From positions 21,448 to 85,447 of IMG/VR virus record IMGVR_UViG_3300029267_003703: 64,000 nucleotides of DNA; one strand, 5' to 3'. The notes under the pieces are model-generated. The model worked only from the letters and a program-made list of their open reading frames with translations, did not search any database and was not told the origin of the DNA. Below, piece by piece: positions 24,309-32,220 of the stretch. This stretch comes from a virus. How positions within the stretch are numbered: position 1 is the first letter of the stretch; every line of letters starts with the position of its first letter. Both the position numbers and the translations under genes were made by a program.

Positions 24309-26993
24309 ATGACGATCTACCGGCTCACCGACATCGACTCCGACGACTACGTCCGCGCAGCCTTCTCCGGGCCCATCCCCCAGGTCGGTGTCGTCGAGTG
24401 GATCAACAACACCCCTGGGAGCCTCACACAGGCCCCGGTGAACGCTCCCCCGATCGCCCCAAACCCCTATCCAGGCACGCACTTCGTTGCGGACAAAGAG
24501 GATGCGTACGACGGCAACGCCAACCGGGCCCACGGAGCGTTGGCAGAGGGCATCGACGACCTCGACAACATCATGCATCGGGCCGTGGCGATCCCGTCGT
24601 ACGTCGACTGGACGCCCGCCGTTGGCGCGCACCCTACGTTCACCATTCCGCCGGTGTCCGGCCCCGTCTACTTGGGCGCTCCTATGTCCCCCGGCAACCT
24701 GGACCACATCTCGTTGGTGTACGCCAGCAACCACGCTGCGGTTCTCGACGGAGCCGGCAACCGCATCGTGGCCTCGGGGCTCGTACCCGGTATCGGGGCC
24801 GGGTCCCTGATCAACGGGTTCTCCCCGGGCACCGGCGTCGACATTACGTGGAGCGCCCCGGTCACCGGGGACGCCGCCACTGTCTACCGCATCTACTACG
24901 GAAAGAAGAACAGTCTCGGCGCGCTTGGCCGCGGCGATCTGAGCCGGCTGGCCGTGTTCAACACCGAGGCGGTGGGCGCGGCCGTGCAGCAAGTCCTCAA
25001 GCTTCTGCACGCCCCCGCAGCTCTCGGGCAGCAGTGGAACGACCCGTGGCAAACGACGATCTACGACGTCGCTTTCGGGGGCTTCAACTCTCGGTACAAT
25101 CGAGCGACGCAGGCCCTGACGGACGAGACCGCGTTGCAAACGTCCCTGGCCGCGCTCGAATGGGGCATCCCCGACGTGACGCTCGACACCCCGGGGGGCG
25201 GCTCTTGGCTAGAACGTACTGGCCCGGCCCCCTTGTCCATCAGCCACAAGGCTGCGGGCGAGTACTACCTCGACAAGTTCGACGCCATGTGGCGCGCGGT
25301 GAACCTTGACGTGAACGCGGCACCCAAGTACGGAGGCTCTTCCGGCTTCGTGATGGTGGGCGCTCGAGGAACGTTCACCGGCATCACGGCTACGCAAAGG
25401 GCTCGGGGTCTGGCGGGGTTCCTCCATACGACCATGCTCGGCATGACGTCCGGATCTTCCTACGCACCGTTCCTTTACACCTGCGTGAGTGACGGGGCGG
25501 CGGGGACCCTTTCGTGGACGACGCCGCCGGGGTCCATCACCACCACCGAGCTCGAGCTCACCGTGGACTCTGCCGACTTTTTCTGGAAGACGGTCGGTGT
25601 CGACAGCCGGACAGGCATCTGCTGCGGCGTTGACATGATCGAGCTTCGGAACGTTTCCGGTACTCAGACCGGGGTGTACGTCATCTATGCGCTGAACGCC
25701 GGGAATGCTCGAAAGTGTTACCTGCGGCACTTGTCAGGCCATCAGGTCACGGTGGCTTCTCTCGACACGGACGTCACCTACCGGCTGCACAACGTCATCC
25801 ACTACACCAGCGACGGCGTGTCGGAGATGGAGTGGAACCTGGCGTTTGTTGGTGGCTTCTCCCACCAGCCGGCTGTGCAGCTGTACGGGTCCGGGTACTT
25901 CCAGGCCCCTCTCATGGGCATGGCAGGGGCCACCCCCCTGCTACCGCCTATGCCTTTCAGTGTGTGGGGTACAGAGGGGCAGGCGATCCCCTCGCTGTGG
26001 TGGGGCGGTCGGGCCCTCAATGTTGACCCGGCCAGCGACCAGACTCCCCTCATACCGAAGGGCATGTTGATGCCCAACGGCAACGTCTGGGCACCCGGGC
26101 TGTTCGTCGACGACATCGGTCGCTACGACTTCATGAACCCGACTCTCCCCATTGACGTGCACTCGAACATCCGCCTCGACACAGGGCTCGGGTTGGTCGC
26201 CGACGGCCTGTTCACTCTCGGGTTGGCCCCAAGGTCGGGCACTGGCATTACGTGCGATGGCGACTTCACATTGACCCCGCCGACGGCCAAGTTGACCGCA
26301 CCGTTCGTCGACGTGTTGGACACGCTTACCGCTGCCGTGGTCGACACTCCATCCGCGCTTGTCGACGTACTGGACGTGACGGAAGTGCGCAGCATGCCCG
26401 GGACATACGTTCTGTTCTCTCACGACCTGCGGGGCGGCCCCGGTGTAGAGCTCCTCTTCAATCGCGCGAACGTCGACTACATCAAGTCGCGCAGCGGCGG
26501 CACCCCCGTCTACATGGAGGACGGCTTGTTTTCCATGGGGGCCGCGTCGTTCGACAACAGAACTCAGTGGGTCAGGTCTACGGAGCTGGTGTCGTTCGTC
26601 ACGGCAAACACCATGGCCGTCGAAGTCGCGAACGCCGACATGCCGTACAGAGACATTCGGGTGGACGGCACGTGGGGCGGTGGCACGGCCCTGTGGTACC
26701 TGCAGTTGGAGCTCAACGCCACGAAGTTGGTTCATGGTACCGTGCACTACGTTACGGTGCGGGGCGACTTCAACATGGCCGGCCCGGGTATCCAGATTGA
26801 GTTTGTGGGTACCAGCGGCACGTTGGTCGTCACTGACTCATCCGACCCGCCCGCTCCACAATACGCCTTGTCGGCGTCTGGAGGCGACCAGACGGCAACA
26901 TTCAAGTTGTTCGTGGCTGCGCAGGGCGGCATCGCCGGTACGCCGGCCGGCAAGGTGGTATACGTTGAGCGGATGGGCCAGCTGCTCACCTAG
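24309..26993 (+). CDS. Putative tail fibre or virion protein, 894 aa
   Basis: An 894-residue protein. The N-terminal 90 residues contain a short helical region ending in HGALAEGIDDLDNIMHRAV. The remainder is beta-rich with many Gly, Thr and Val residues, and the last 150 residues look like a compact beta domain (GTWGGGTALWYLQLELNA, then VHYVTVRGDFNMAGPGIQIEF). No enzymatic motif is visible. Placement after the other tail genes and before the lysis-type genes suggests a fibre or adsorption protein. Confidence 0.65.
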   Translation: MTIYRLTDIDSDDYVRAAFSGPIPQVGVVEWINNTPGSLTQAPVNAPPIAPNPYPGTHFVADKEDAYDGNANRAHGALAEGIDDLDNIMHRAVAIPSYVDWTPAVGAHPTFTIPPVSGPVYLGAPMSPGNLDHISLVYASNHAAVLDGAGNRIVASGLVPGIGAGSLINGFSPGTGVDITWSAPVTGDAATVYRIYYGKKNSLGALGRGDLSRLAVFNTEAVGAAVQQVLKLLHAPAALGQQWNDPWQTTIYDVAFGGFNSRYNRATQALTDETALQTSLAALEWGIPDVTLDTPGGGSWLERTGPAPLSISHKAAGEYYLDKFDAMWRAVNLDVNAAPKYGGSSGFVMVGARGTFTGITATQRARGLAGFLHTTMLGMTSGSSYAPFLYTCVSDGAAGTLSWTTPPGSITTTELELTVDSADFFWKTVGVDSRTGICCGVDMIELRNVSGTQTGVYVIYALNAGNARKCYLRHLSGHQVTVASLDTDVTYRLHNVIHYTSDGVSEMEWNLAFVGGFSHQPAVQLYGSGYFQAPLMGMAGATPLLPPMPFSVWGTEGQAIPSLWWGGRALNVDPASDQTPLIPKGMLMPNGNVWAPGLFVDDIGRYDFMNPTLPIDVHSNIRLDTGLGLVADGLFTLGLAPRSGTGITCDGDFTLTPPTAKLTAPFVDVLDTLTAAVVDTPSALVDVLDVTEVRSMPGTYVLFSHDLRGGPGVELLFNRANVDYIKSRSGGTPVYMEDGLFSMGAASFDNRTQWVRSTELVSFVTANTMAVEVANADMPYRDIRVDGTWGGGTALWYLQLELNATKLVHGTVHYVTVRGDFNMAGPGIQIEFVGTSGTLVVTDSSDPPAPQYALSASGGDQTATFKLFVAAQGGIAGTPAGKVVYVERMGQLLT

Positions 26994-27001
26994 GAGGTAT
27001 C

Positions 27002-27343
27002 ATGGACTTCGGACTCGACACGTTCCTCAGTTGGCAGACCGCACTGTTTGCCTGCGGCATCTACGCGGTCGTCTTCATCCTGCGTCGGCTCGTGGAGTTC
27101 TTCTACAAGAAGGCGAAGTACCAGGAGTGGTGGAAGCTCACCCTCACCCTCTTCCCCGGGGCGCTCGGCGCGCTTGCCGGGGTGTTCCTGACCGCGTTCC
27201 CGTACCCGGAGGTGCTCACCAACGGCACCGGGCGAGGGGTGTACGGTCTGGTGATTGGCCTTGCTTCAGGCGTCATCTACCGGATCGTCAAGCGCATCAT
27301 CAAGCAGAAGTTCCCACAGGCGTTTGAAGAGAAGAAGGAATGA
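27002..27343 (+). CDS. Holin-like membrane protein
   Basis: A 113-residue protein with three hydrophobic segments: residues about 12-29 (TALFACGIYAVVFILRRL), 45-66 (LTLTLFPGALGALAGVFLTAF) and 78-97 (VYGLVIGLASGVIYRIV). It ends in a basic-then-acidic tail. Size, topology and the next genes fit a class I holin, which would form lethal inner-membrane lesions. An ideal CTAGGAGGTATC ribosome site precedes ATG 27002. Holins cannot be proven by sequence, so other membrane roles remain open. Confidence 0.6.
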   Translation: MDFGLDTFLSWQTALFACGIYAVVFILRRLVEFFYKKAKYQEWWKLTLTLFPGALGALAGVFLTAFPYPEVLTNGTGRGVYGLVIGLASGVIYRIVKRIIKQKFPQAFEEKKE

Positions 27344-27675
27344 CCTTCTTTAGGGCATGGGCGTGGTTCAAGAAGTGGGGAGGTTGGGTCTTCGGCGGCC
27401 TAGCTTCCCTGGTCGCCATGCTCATCTTCTGGCGGAGGGAGCAGGCGGTCAAACCTTCGATCCGCGAGGTTGAAGATGCCGTCGAAGAAGAGGCGGAGCG
27501 CAAGAAGCGCGAGGAAGCTGCAAAAGGCGAGCGCCAGGAAAACGTAGTCCACGAGGAAGCCTCTGGTAAACGAGAGGCCATCATAACCGAACTCGAGGGC
27601 AACGCCGAAGGCAAAGACGACCCCGACAAGGTTGCCGAGTTCTTGAAGGATGTCGGCGACGAGATGAGGCACTGA
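27340..27675 (+). CDS. Single-TM coiled-coil protein, possible spanin or holin partner
   Basis: A 111-residue protein in an ATGA overlap with the holin-like gene. One TM segment (residues about 13-30, GGWVFGGLASLVAMLIFW) is followed by a long, highly charged predicted coiled coil (IREVEDAVEEEAERKKREEA). This N-in/C-out-type layout resembles inner-membrane spanins (Rz-like), although no outer-membrane partner is nested in it. Confidence 0.5.
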   Translation: MTFFRAWAWFKKWGGWVFGGLASLVAMLIFWRREQAVKPSIREVEDAVEEEAERKKREEAAKGERQENVVHEEASGKREAIITELEGNAEGKDDPDKVAEFLKDVGDEMRH

Positions 27676-27908
27676 TGGCAACACCGACCGAAGAGTACAT
27701 GGGGTACGCCGCCCGCATCATGGTGGTGCTCAACAACCACTCCGGGCCGGGGGAGTCAGAGGAGATCAGCCCTCTGCGTGAGGAGCTGACTCGTTTGGCC
27801 GAGGCGTTTCCGGATGAGATCGGCCCCCTCGACAAGTCCGCATCGGCGGTGGTCCAGTGGGTCATCGCCGGCTACGGGAGCGAGGTGTACACGCCTCCGG
27901 AGGTGTGA
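27675..27908 (+). CDS. Small hypothetical protein, 77 aa
   Basis: A 77-residue protein starting in a TGATG overlap. It is helical (AARIMVVLNNHSGP, then LREELTRLAEAFPDE) with no hydrophobic membrane segment. It is co-transcribed with the membrane proteins and the following candidate lysis gene. No family recognised. Confidence 0.55.
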   Translation: MATPTEEYMGYAARIMVVLNNHSGPGESEEISPLREELTRLAEAFPDEIGPLDKSASAVVQWVIAGYGSEVYTPPEV

Positions 27909-27909
27909 C

Positions 27910-28677
27910 GTGGAAGCTGCCAAGATCGTTCTGAACCTTCCCGAGAAGCCCGGCCAAGATCGAGAGGAGACCCTCATCGAACTGGTGAAGGCCGGGGAGT
28001 ACCTGCCCATTCAATGGTGCGCGTTTCGCAGCTCTCACAAGGGGCACAACGCCATCATCTTGTGCACGGCTGACGCGCTTCAGGTGGGGACGCCCGAAGA
28101 CTCCCTGCGCATCAACGTGACGCACACCGGCGCGCAGCGCATCGCCGACATCCTCGGCTTGCGGCTGCCGACCACCAAGATCGCAGACCTCATCCACCAA
28201 GAGGCCACCGTCCGCATCACCCCCTGCACGCAGACGCCTGACGCGCGCATGGCGGACACCTCGAGGATGTACCAGCACAGCCGCGCGGTCGGTGCCAAGA
28301 CCAAGGGGCGCGGCGGGCTGACGTCTACCGTGGGCAAGGATTGGGTGTTGACCAACCGGCTCAAGGGCAAGCCCGACAAGGGCGCGAACTTCGGCTGGCA
28401 CGTGGAGAAGGGCAGCTACTACAGCCCAGGCGGGCTACCGGTGCTTCAGCCCCTCGGCCTGGCCCACAACCGGCATCACGTGGACTACTCGCAGGTTCTG
28501 CGGCTCATCCACCCCGTCGTGACAGTGGACGGCAAGGACATGAACCTCGACGACGTTCTTCAGGACGATGAGCTCAGCGGTCTCGTCAGCGACGAGGGGC
28601 CGCTTGAGATCGTCCGGCATCCAGGGGTCGAGCCCCCGAAGCACGTTACGCCGCCGCCCCTTGCCTGCGGCGCTTGA
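27910..28677 (+). CDS. Candidate lysis protein of a bacterial/phage family of unknown function
   Basis: A 255-residue protein. GTG 27910, directly after the previous TGA, is the chosen start; sequence upstream in this frame is a shadow of the preceding gene. Recognisable blocks are RIADILGLRLPTTKIADLIH (residues about 78-97), LTSTVGKDWVLTNRL (about 138), NFGWHVEKGSYY (about 160) and HHVDYSQVLRLIHP (about 190). I recall the same block order in uncharacterised bacterial proteins (GWH...VDYSQ). Conserved His, Asp and Trp residues suggest an enzyme. Its place right after holin-like genes makes peptidoglycan cleavage plausible, but no known lysin domain is visible. Confidence 0.55.
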   Translation: MEAAKIVLNLPEKPGQDREETLIELVKAGEYLPIQWCAFRSSHKGHNAIILCTADALQVGTPEDSLRINVTHTGAQRIADILGLRLPTTKIADLIHQEATVRITPCTQTPDARMADTSRMYQHSRAVGAKTKGRGGLTSTVGKDWVLTNRLKGKPDKGANFGWHVEKGSYYSPGGLPVLQPLGLAHNRHHVDYSQVLRLIHPVVTVDGKDMNLDDVLQDDELSGLVSDEGPLEIVRHPGVEPPKHVTPPPLACGA

Positions 28678-29272
28678 AGTACGCCTCGCTCTGCTGCTGT
28701 TGAGCGAACTGCTTCGGCAGAATCTTCTCGAGCTCGTCCGGCAGCATCCCCGACTTGACCATCTTCACGAGCACCTCGCCGCACGCCCGGGCGTCGGCCG
28801 TGGCCTCGTGCGCGTCCTCGAGGACGACTCCCCAGCGGTTGCACACGTCTCCGAGCTTGCCCCCACGGGCGAACTTGTTCAGGACGCGGTCGATGGTCAT
28901 CGTGCACAGGATGGCGTCGGGCTTTGGCATCTCGAAGCCCAGCCGCTCGAACTCCTGCTGCAGCATCCGCTCATCGAAGCTGGAGTTGTGCGCGACCCAC
29001 ACGGGGTAGCGGAGGAGCTGCTCGCTGATCTCCTCTACCATCTCCTCGAAGCGGTACGCGGTGGCCAGCTTCTCCATCGTCAGGTGATTGATGTCAAGGG
29101 CCTCTCGGACCTGTGGGTCATTCGGGTCGGCGTGCTTTGGCCGGATCATGGTGTCCCAGACTTCTACTTCCCTCCCATCTTCGAAGAAGACCAGAGACAG
29201 TTCGACGATCTCGTCGGTCTTGCGGAAGCCTGTGGTTTCAGTGTCGAACGCCATTACTCTTTCGTGCCACAT
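28646..29272 (-). CDS. DnaQ-like 3'-5' exonuclease (DEDDh)
   Basis: A 208-residue RNase H-fold exonuclease. Exo I is FDTETTGF (Asp10, Glu12), exo II is AHNSSFDERML, and exo III is AHEATADA with the His-Asp pair, defining the DEDDh type of the proofreading epsilon subunit of DNA polymerase III. It could proofread for the phage polymerase, though that enzyme keeps its own exonuclease residues, or trim nucleic acids in repair. It converges on and overlaps the candidate lysis gene by 32 bases. No clear ribosome site precedes the first ATG; a second in-frame ATG is at residue 7. Confidence 0.9.
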   Translation of the reverse strand: MWHERVMAFDTETTGFRKTDEIVELSLVFFEDGREVEVWDTMIRPKHADPNDPQVREALDINHLTMEKLATAYRFEEMVEEISEQLLRYPVWVAHNSSFDERMLQQEFERLGFEMPKPDAILCTMTIDRVLNKFARGGKLGDVCNRWGVVLEDAHEATADARACGEVLVKMVKSGMLPDELEKILPKQFAQQQQSEAYFKRRRQGAAA

Positions 29273-29310
29273 GGTCTATTCATCTATCAGAAGATGAAAG
29301 AAGAAGCAAC

Positions 29311-29340
29311 TTGTCTGTTTTGCCCCTCGGCGAGTAGACT
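29311..29340 (+). promoter_or_regulatory. Promoter candidate giving a leaderless start at 29347
   Basis: TTGTCT (29311-29316), an 18-base spacer and TAGACT (29335-29340). The -10 ends only 6 bases before ATG 29347 and no ribosome site exists, so transcription would start at or next to the A of the start codon. Confidence 0.5.
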
Positions 29341-29346
29341 GCGAGC

Positions 29347-30000
29347 ATGCAGCCCGCCGTCTATGAATCGTGCGCCCGATCGCTGCTGAAGATTGCGGCC
29401 ACGAACCAGCAGATGCACGAAGCCATCTCGAAGATGGCGCCCAAGGGCGTGCACGTGATGACGGACCCGACGAGGGGCCGAGTGCGAGAGAACTGGGGAG
29501 GCGGGGTGTTCGGGCCTCACCACCTACTCGAGGAGGCGCTGGGCCCCAGCCTCAAGAAGAGGCTGCCCAAGGGCAAGATCGTCATGACCTCTTCGGGCAG
29601 AGACCCCACTACGCTGGCGCACGAGATGGGCCACGCCCAGTTCGACGAGTCGCTCATCGGGCGGACTGTGCAGAACCCGTACGTGCGGGGGCTGAGCTCC
29701 CGTCTTGCCCCCATTGTGGGGGCCGGGGTCGGGTACGCTGCCGGTGCGGCTACGCGCAGTCCTCTCGCGGGTGCCGCCGCCGGCGCAGCGGTGTCGGGCA
29801 TCGGGCATCTGCCGACCCTTTTGAGTGAGGGCATGGCCAGCATGAAGGCGGTGGACAACCTGCGCGCCGCCGGCGCAAGCGACGCCCAGGTGGCGGCAGC
29901 CAAGCGCGACATGGGCAGGTGGCTCCTCACCTACATGAAGGACCCTGCCTTGCACATGGCCGCAGGCGTGATTGCTGGTGGGGCCGGCGGTGCCGCATGA
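29347..30000 (+). CDS. Zincin-motif protein with Ala/Gly-rich membrane segments
   Basis: A 217-residue protein. Residues 89-98 read TLAHEMGHAQ, the HExxH zinc site of gluzincin/metzincin-type peptidases (His92, Glu93, His96); the third ligand cannot be assigned. It is followed by a long Gly/Ala-rich stretch (residues about 115-150) that could cross or contact a membrane, and by a second hydrophobic tail. The N-terminus has a SLLKIA motif shared with other putative virion proteins here. A prohead or host-entry peptidase, or an inactive relic, are all possible. It overlaps the deaminase gene as ATGA. Confidence 0.65.
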   Translation: MQPAVYESCARSLLKIAATNQQMHEAISKMAPKGVHVMTDPTRGRVRENWGGGVFGPHHLLEEALGPSLKKRLPKGKIVMTSSGRDPTTLAHEMGHAQFDESLIGRTVQNPYVRGLSSRLAPIVGAGVGYAAGAATRSPLAGAAAGAAVSGIGHLPTLLSEGMASMKAVDNLRAAGASDAQVAAAKRDMGRWLLTYMKDPALHMAAGVIAGGAGGAA

Positions 30001-30515
30001 GTTGGGACGGTGACGAAGTGGACACGAAGGTAGAAGGTAAGGGGCGGCCCGAGAAGTCCCCTCATCGCCTGGCGGTGACCCGCCCATCTTGGGACGAGTA
30101 CTTCCTGAACATCGCCGAGGCCGTGTCAGCCCGTAGCCACGACGCGGAGACCAAGGTCGGCTGTGTCATCGTTGACGTCGAACATCGAGTCTTGGCTACG
30201 GGGTACAACGGCTACCCGCCCGGGTACAGCGACGAGCTGCTCCCGAACATCCGACCGTACAAGTACAAGTACATGGTGCACGCGGAGATGAACGCCATTG
30301 CGAGCTCGCGCGCGGACCTGCGCGGCGGCACCTTGTACTGCACCAGCACACCGTGCAACGACTGCGCGAAGGCAATCGTTACGGCCGGCATCAAGCGTGT
30401 CGTGTGCGCCAAAGCGTACTCGATGCACGACGGGGTCGCAGCAGAGGCCCTCGATCTTCTTCGGATGGGCGGGGTCGAGGCTGTGGTAGGCCTGCCCGTG
30501 GAGTCTGTCGGATGA
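29997..30515 (+). CDS. Deoxycytidylate (dCMP) deaminase
   Basis: A 172-residue zinc deaminase that converts dCMP to dUMP, the precursor of dTMP. The zinc and catalytic motifs are HAEMNAI (His95, Glu97) and TPCNDCAKAI (Cys120, Cys123). The core NIAEAVSARSHDAETKVGCV and the substrate loop GYNGYPPG are as in T4 Cd and bacterial ComEB. It starts in an ATGA overlap with the zincin-motif gene. A 30-residue acidic/basic N-terminal extension precedes the domain. A product-side dUTPase or thymidylate synthase is not seen in this window. Confidence 0.93.
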   Translation: MSWDGDEVDTKVEGKGRPEKSPHRLAVTRPSWDEYFLNIAEAVSARSHDAETKVGCVIVDVEHRVLATGYNGYPPGYSDELLPNIRPYKYKYMVHAEMNAIASSRADLRGGTLYCTSTPCNDCAKAIVTAGIKRVVCAKAYSMHDGVAAEALDLLRMGGVEAVVGLPVESVG

Positions 30516-30664
30516 GCTACAGTGCGATGAAAGAGGGGCTGCTCAAGATCGCGGTTGATCCTGCGGCAGTTGGGGCCTTCGGACTAGTAACGCGATGCAC
30601 GGGCACAGCCTGCCTGGGAACTTGCGCCCACCAAAGTTGCCCCACGCAGGCAAGGAGGCGTTGA
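30512..30664 (+). CDS. Short gene, probable 5' part of a frameshifted membrane protein
   Basis: Start ATG 30512 overlaps the deaminase stop as ATGA. The first 25 residues (SYSAMKEGLLKIAVDP) carry the LLKIA motif also seen in the zincin-motif protein and look genuine. After about VGAFGLVT the frame yields Cys/Thr/Arg-rich sequence that looks like a wrong frame and stops at 30664. The -1 frame across the same DNA gives convincing protein that continues to 30912. I read these as one gene split by a single-base loss or a -1 shift, but a truly separate 50-residue peptide cannot be excluded. Confidence 0.45.
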   Translation: MSYSAMKEGLLKIAVDPAAVGAFGLVTRCTGTACLGTCAHQSCPTQARRR

Positions 30665-30912
30665 AGGCTGGCCTGATCGCGTCCGTCCCACTGGCCCTGA
30701 CCGGAGCAGCCATCCTTGCCCACCCTCAGTCCCGCAGAGAGATTCAGGATCCACGGCTCTACTCCAACATTCGCGGCGGGCTCACCGGGGAGTCGGCGGA
30801 GGAGCGGGTGCGCGCTCACAAGGACATCGAGCGGAGCAACCGAGGCAAGGGCGTGTGGCGCGCCATGAAGGCTGGCTTCTCCCGCTCAGGGGCTAAAAAG
30901 AAGAGCGACTGA
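30595..30912 (+). CDS. Membrane protein fragment, probable continuation of the 30512 gene
   Basis: This frame is open from 30559 and has its first ATG at 30595 without any ribosome site (105 residues). An alternative TTG at 30661 has AAGGAGG 5 bases upstream and overlaps the upstream stop as TTGA (83 residues). One hydrophobic segment (GLIASVPLALTGAAILA) is followed by basic helical sequence. If the 30512 gene is frameshifted, the native product would be about 130 residues: N-terminal LLKIA motif, PGNLRPPKLPHAGKEAL linker, one TM, basic tail. It resembles the neighbouring hydrophobic putative virion proteins. Confidence 0.5.
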   Translation: MHGHSLPGNLRPPKLPHAGKEALKAGLIASVPLALTGAAILAHPQSRREIQDPRLYSNIRGGLTGESAEERVRAHKDIERSNRGKGVWRAMKAGFSRSGAKKKSD

Positions 30913-30917
30913 GCGCT

Positions 30918-31148
30918 CTATCGGGCGGGGTAGTCAGCAGCGCCGAGGATGACGCTGCTGTCGTCGGGGTCGCGGTAGACCTTCAAGTACACGCGCCGGC
31001 CGACGATCTGGCCGAGCGCGTTCTTGAGCAAGACCACCTGCGAGGCAGGGGTCCTTGGGTCTGCCACCGCGCACAGCAGCGCGTTGCACGCTGCTGTGGC
31101 CTCCCGCTGTTCGGTGGGGGAGAGCTTCCACCATGGTTTCTTTCCCAT
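30918..31148 (-). CDS. Small hypothetical protein, 76 aa
   Basis: ATG at 31148 is chosen; the open frame continues upstream but reads as non-coding sequence. The product starts GKKPWWKLSPTEQREATAAC and ends in a beta-rich part (RRVYLKVYRDPDDSSVILG). The bases just before its ATG (ACAAGAGTAGTGATGG) nearly match those before the minus-strand gene at 54508 (ACAATAGTAGTGATGG), and neither has a ribosome site. No family recognised. Confidence 0.55.
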   Translation of the reverse strand: MGKKPWWKLSPTEQREATAACNALLCAVADPRTPASQVVLLKNALGQIVGRRVYLKVYRDPDDSSVILGAADYPAR

Positions 31149-31166
31149 CACTACTCTTGTGCCCGC

Positions 31167-31196
31167 TTCCCATCGAGTGTTGCCCGCTGGTAGGAT
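31167..31196 (+). promoter_or_regulatory. Extended -10 promoter candidate
   Basis: TTCCCA (31167-31172), an 18-base spacer and TAGGAT (31191-31196) preceded by TGG, 40 bases before the ATG at 31237, which has its own strong ribosome site. Confidence 0.4.
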
Positions 31197-31236
31197 CGTG
31201 GGGCAAGACGTTGCCATCACACCTCAGGAGGTTCCA

Positions 31237-32220
31237 ATGGCATCTGGAAGTGGACTGTTTTCGAACAAGGGGCCGCTCAAGCCTCACCTCACTGAGGGCA
31301 AGGGCGGCGTTGCTGGTGAAGTTGCGGACCTTCGAAGGGACGTAGGGGCCGCTCTTGGCGGCCTAGCGGCCTTGGCGGTCAACCATTGGGACTCGCCGCC
31401 AGCGGCTGACACCGACGGCATCAAGACGAGCGTGGCGAGCTCCGATGTGGCTGTGGAGTACACCGGTGACGACTTCGACGGCGCCGAGTTCTTGGTTGTG
31501 ACGGGCACTCGTGACCTCGACGAGCTCACGTACGGCGCCGGCGGGGCGCTCGACGGCGAGACCTTGTGGGTCAAGGTCGGGGCGTCCGGGGTGCTGCAAC
31601 ACATCACTCTTGCCGCTCCTGCGGACAAGGCCGCGGTGGCGACGCAGCTCACGGCCTTTACCGGCATCACGGCCACGGTTGACGGCGCGGACCACCTGGT
31701 GCTCACCAGCGCGACGCTGCCCATTCACATCGTGCGCGCGACCGGTAACCTACTCGAGGATCTCGGGCTCGAACTCGGTGTCGGCGTGATGGTGGGGGCT
31801 CGGCCGTTCACGGTCACGACCTCCGACTCTGCGGCGACGTGGGCCGGCAACTTCACGGTGTGGGGCCGGGACGTTCGCGGGCGTCTTCTCAGCGAGACGA
31901 AGGCCTTGGCGAACAACACGACGATCTCTACCACCACCCACTTCAAGTCGATCGAGAAGTGGGCGGTGGACCCGCAGAACAACGCGGCCGGTACCCTGTT
32001 GGCGGGCTTCGGCGCCACGCTCGGCCTCGAGGCCGCGCCGAAGATGCGTTCGGGCCGCCTCGTGATCATGCAGGAGCTCGAGGATGGGGCTGCGCCGGCG
32101 GCGGCGGGCGCGTTGTCGCTGCCCTCAGCCAACCCGCCGTACGGCGCGTATACCCCCAACAGTGCTCCCAACGGGGCGCGGGACTTCACGCTCTACTTCG
32201 AGGCCGACCCGACCATCTAG
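31237..32220 (+). CDS. Putative virion (head decoration or fibre) protein, 327 aa
   Basis: ATG 31237 follows CAGGAGGTTCC. The N-terminal 50 residues are helical (KGGVAGEVADLRRDVGAA), and the remaining 270 residues are beta-rich with many Thr, Ala and Gly residues (TLWVKVGASGVLQHITLAA, SGRLVIMQELE). It has its own promoter-like element and stands alone between convergent genes, as highly expressed decoration proteins often do. No named family recognised. Its stop shares the bases CTAG with the converging gene. Confidence 0.6.
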   Translation: MASGSGLFSNKGPLKPHLTEGKGGVAGEVADLRRDVGAALGGLAALAVNHWDSPPAADTDGIKTSVASSDVAVEYTGDDFDGAEFLVVTGTRDLDELTYGAGGALDGETLWVKVGASGVLQHITLAAPADKAAVATQLTAFTGITATVDGADHLVLTSATLPIHIVRATGNLLEDLGLELGVGVMVGARPFTVTTSDSAATWAGNFTVWGRDVRGRLLSETKALANNTTISTTTHFKSIEKWAVDPQNNAAGTLLAGFGATLGLEAAPKMRSGRLVIMQELEDGAAPAAAGALSLPSANPPYGAYTPNSAPNGARDFTLYFEADPTI

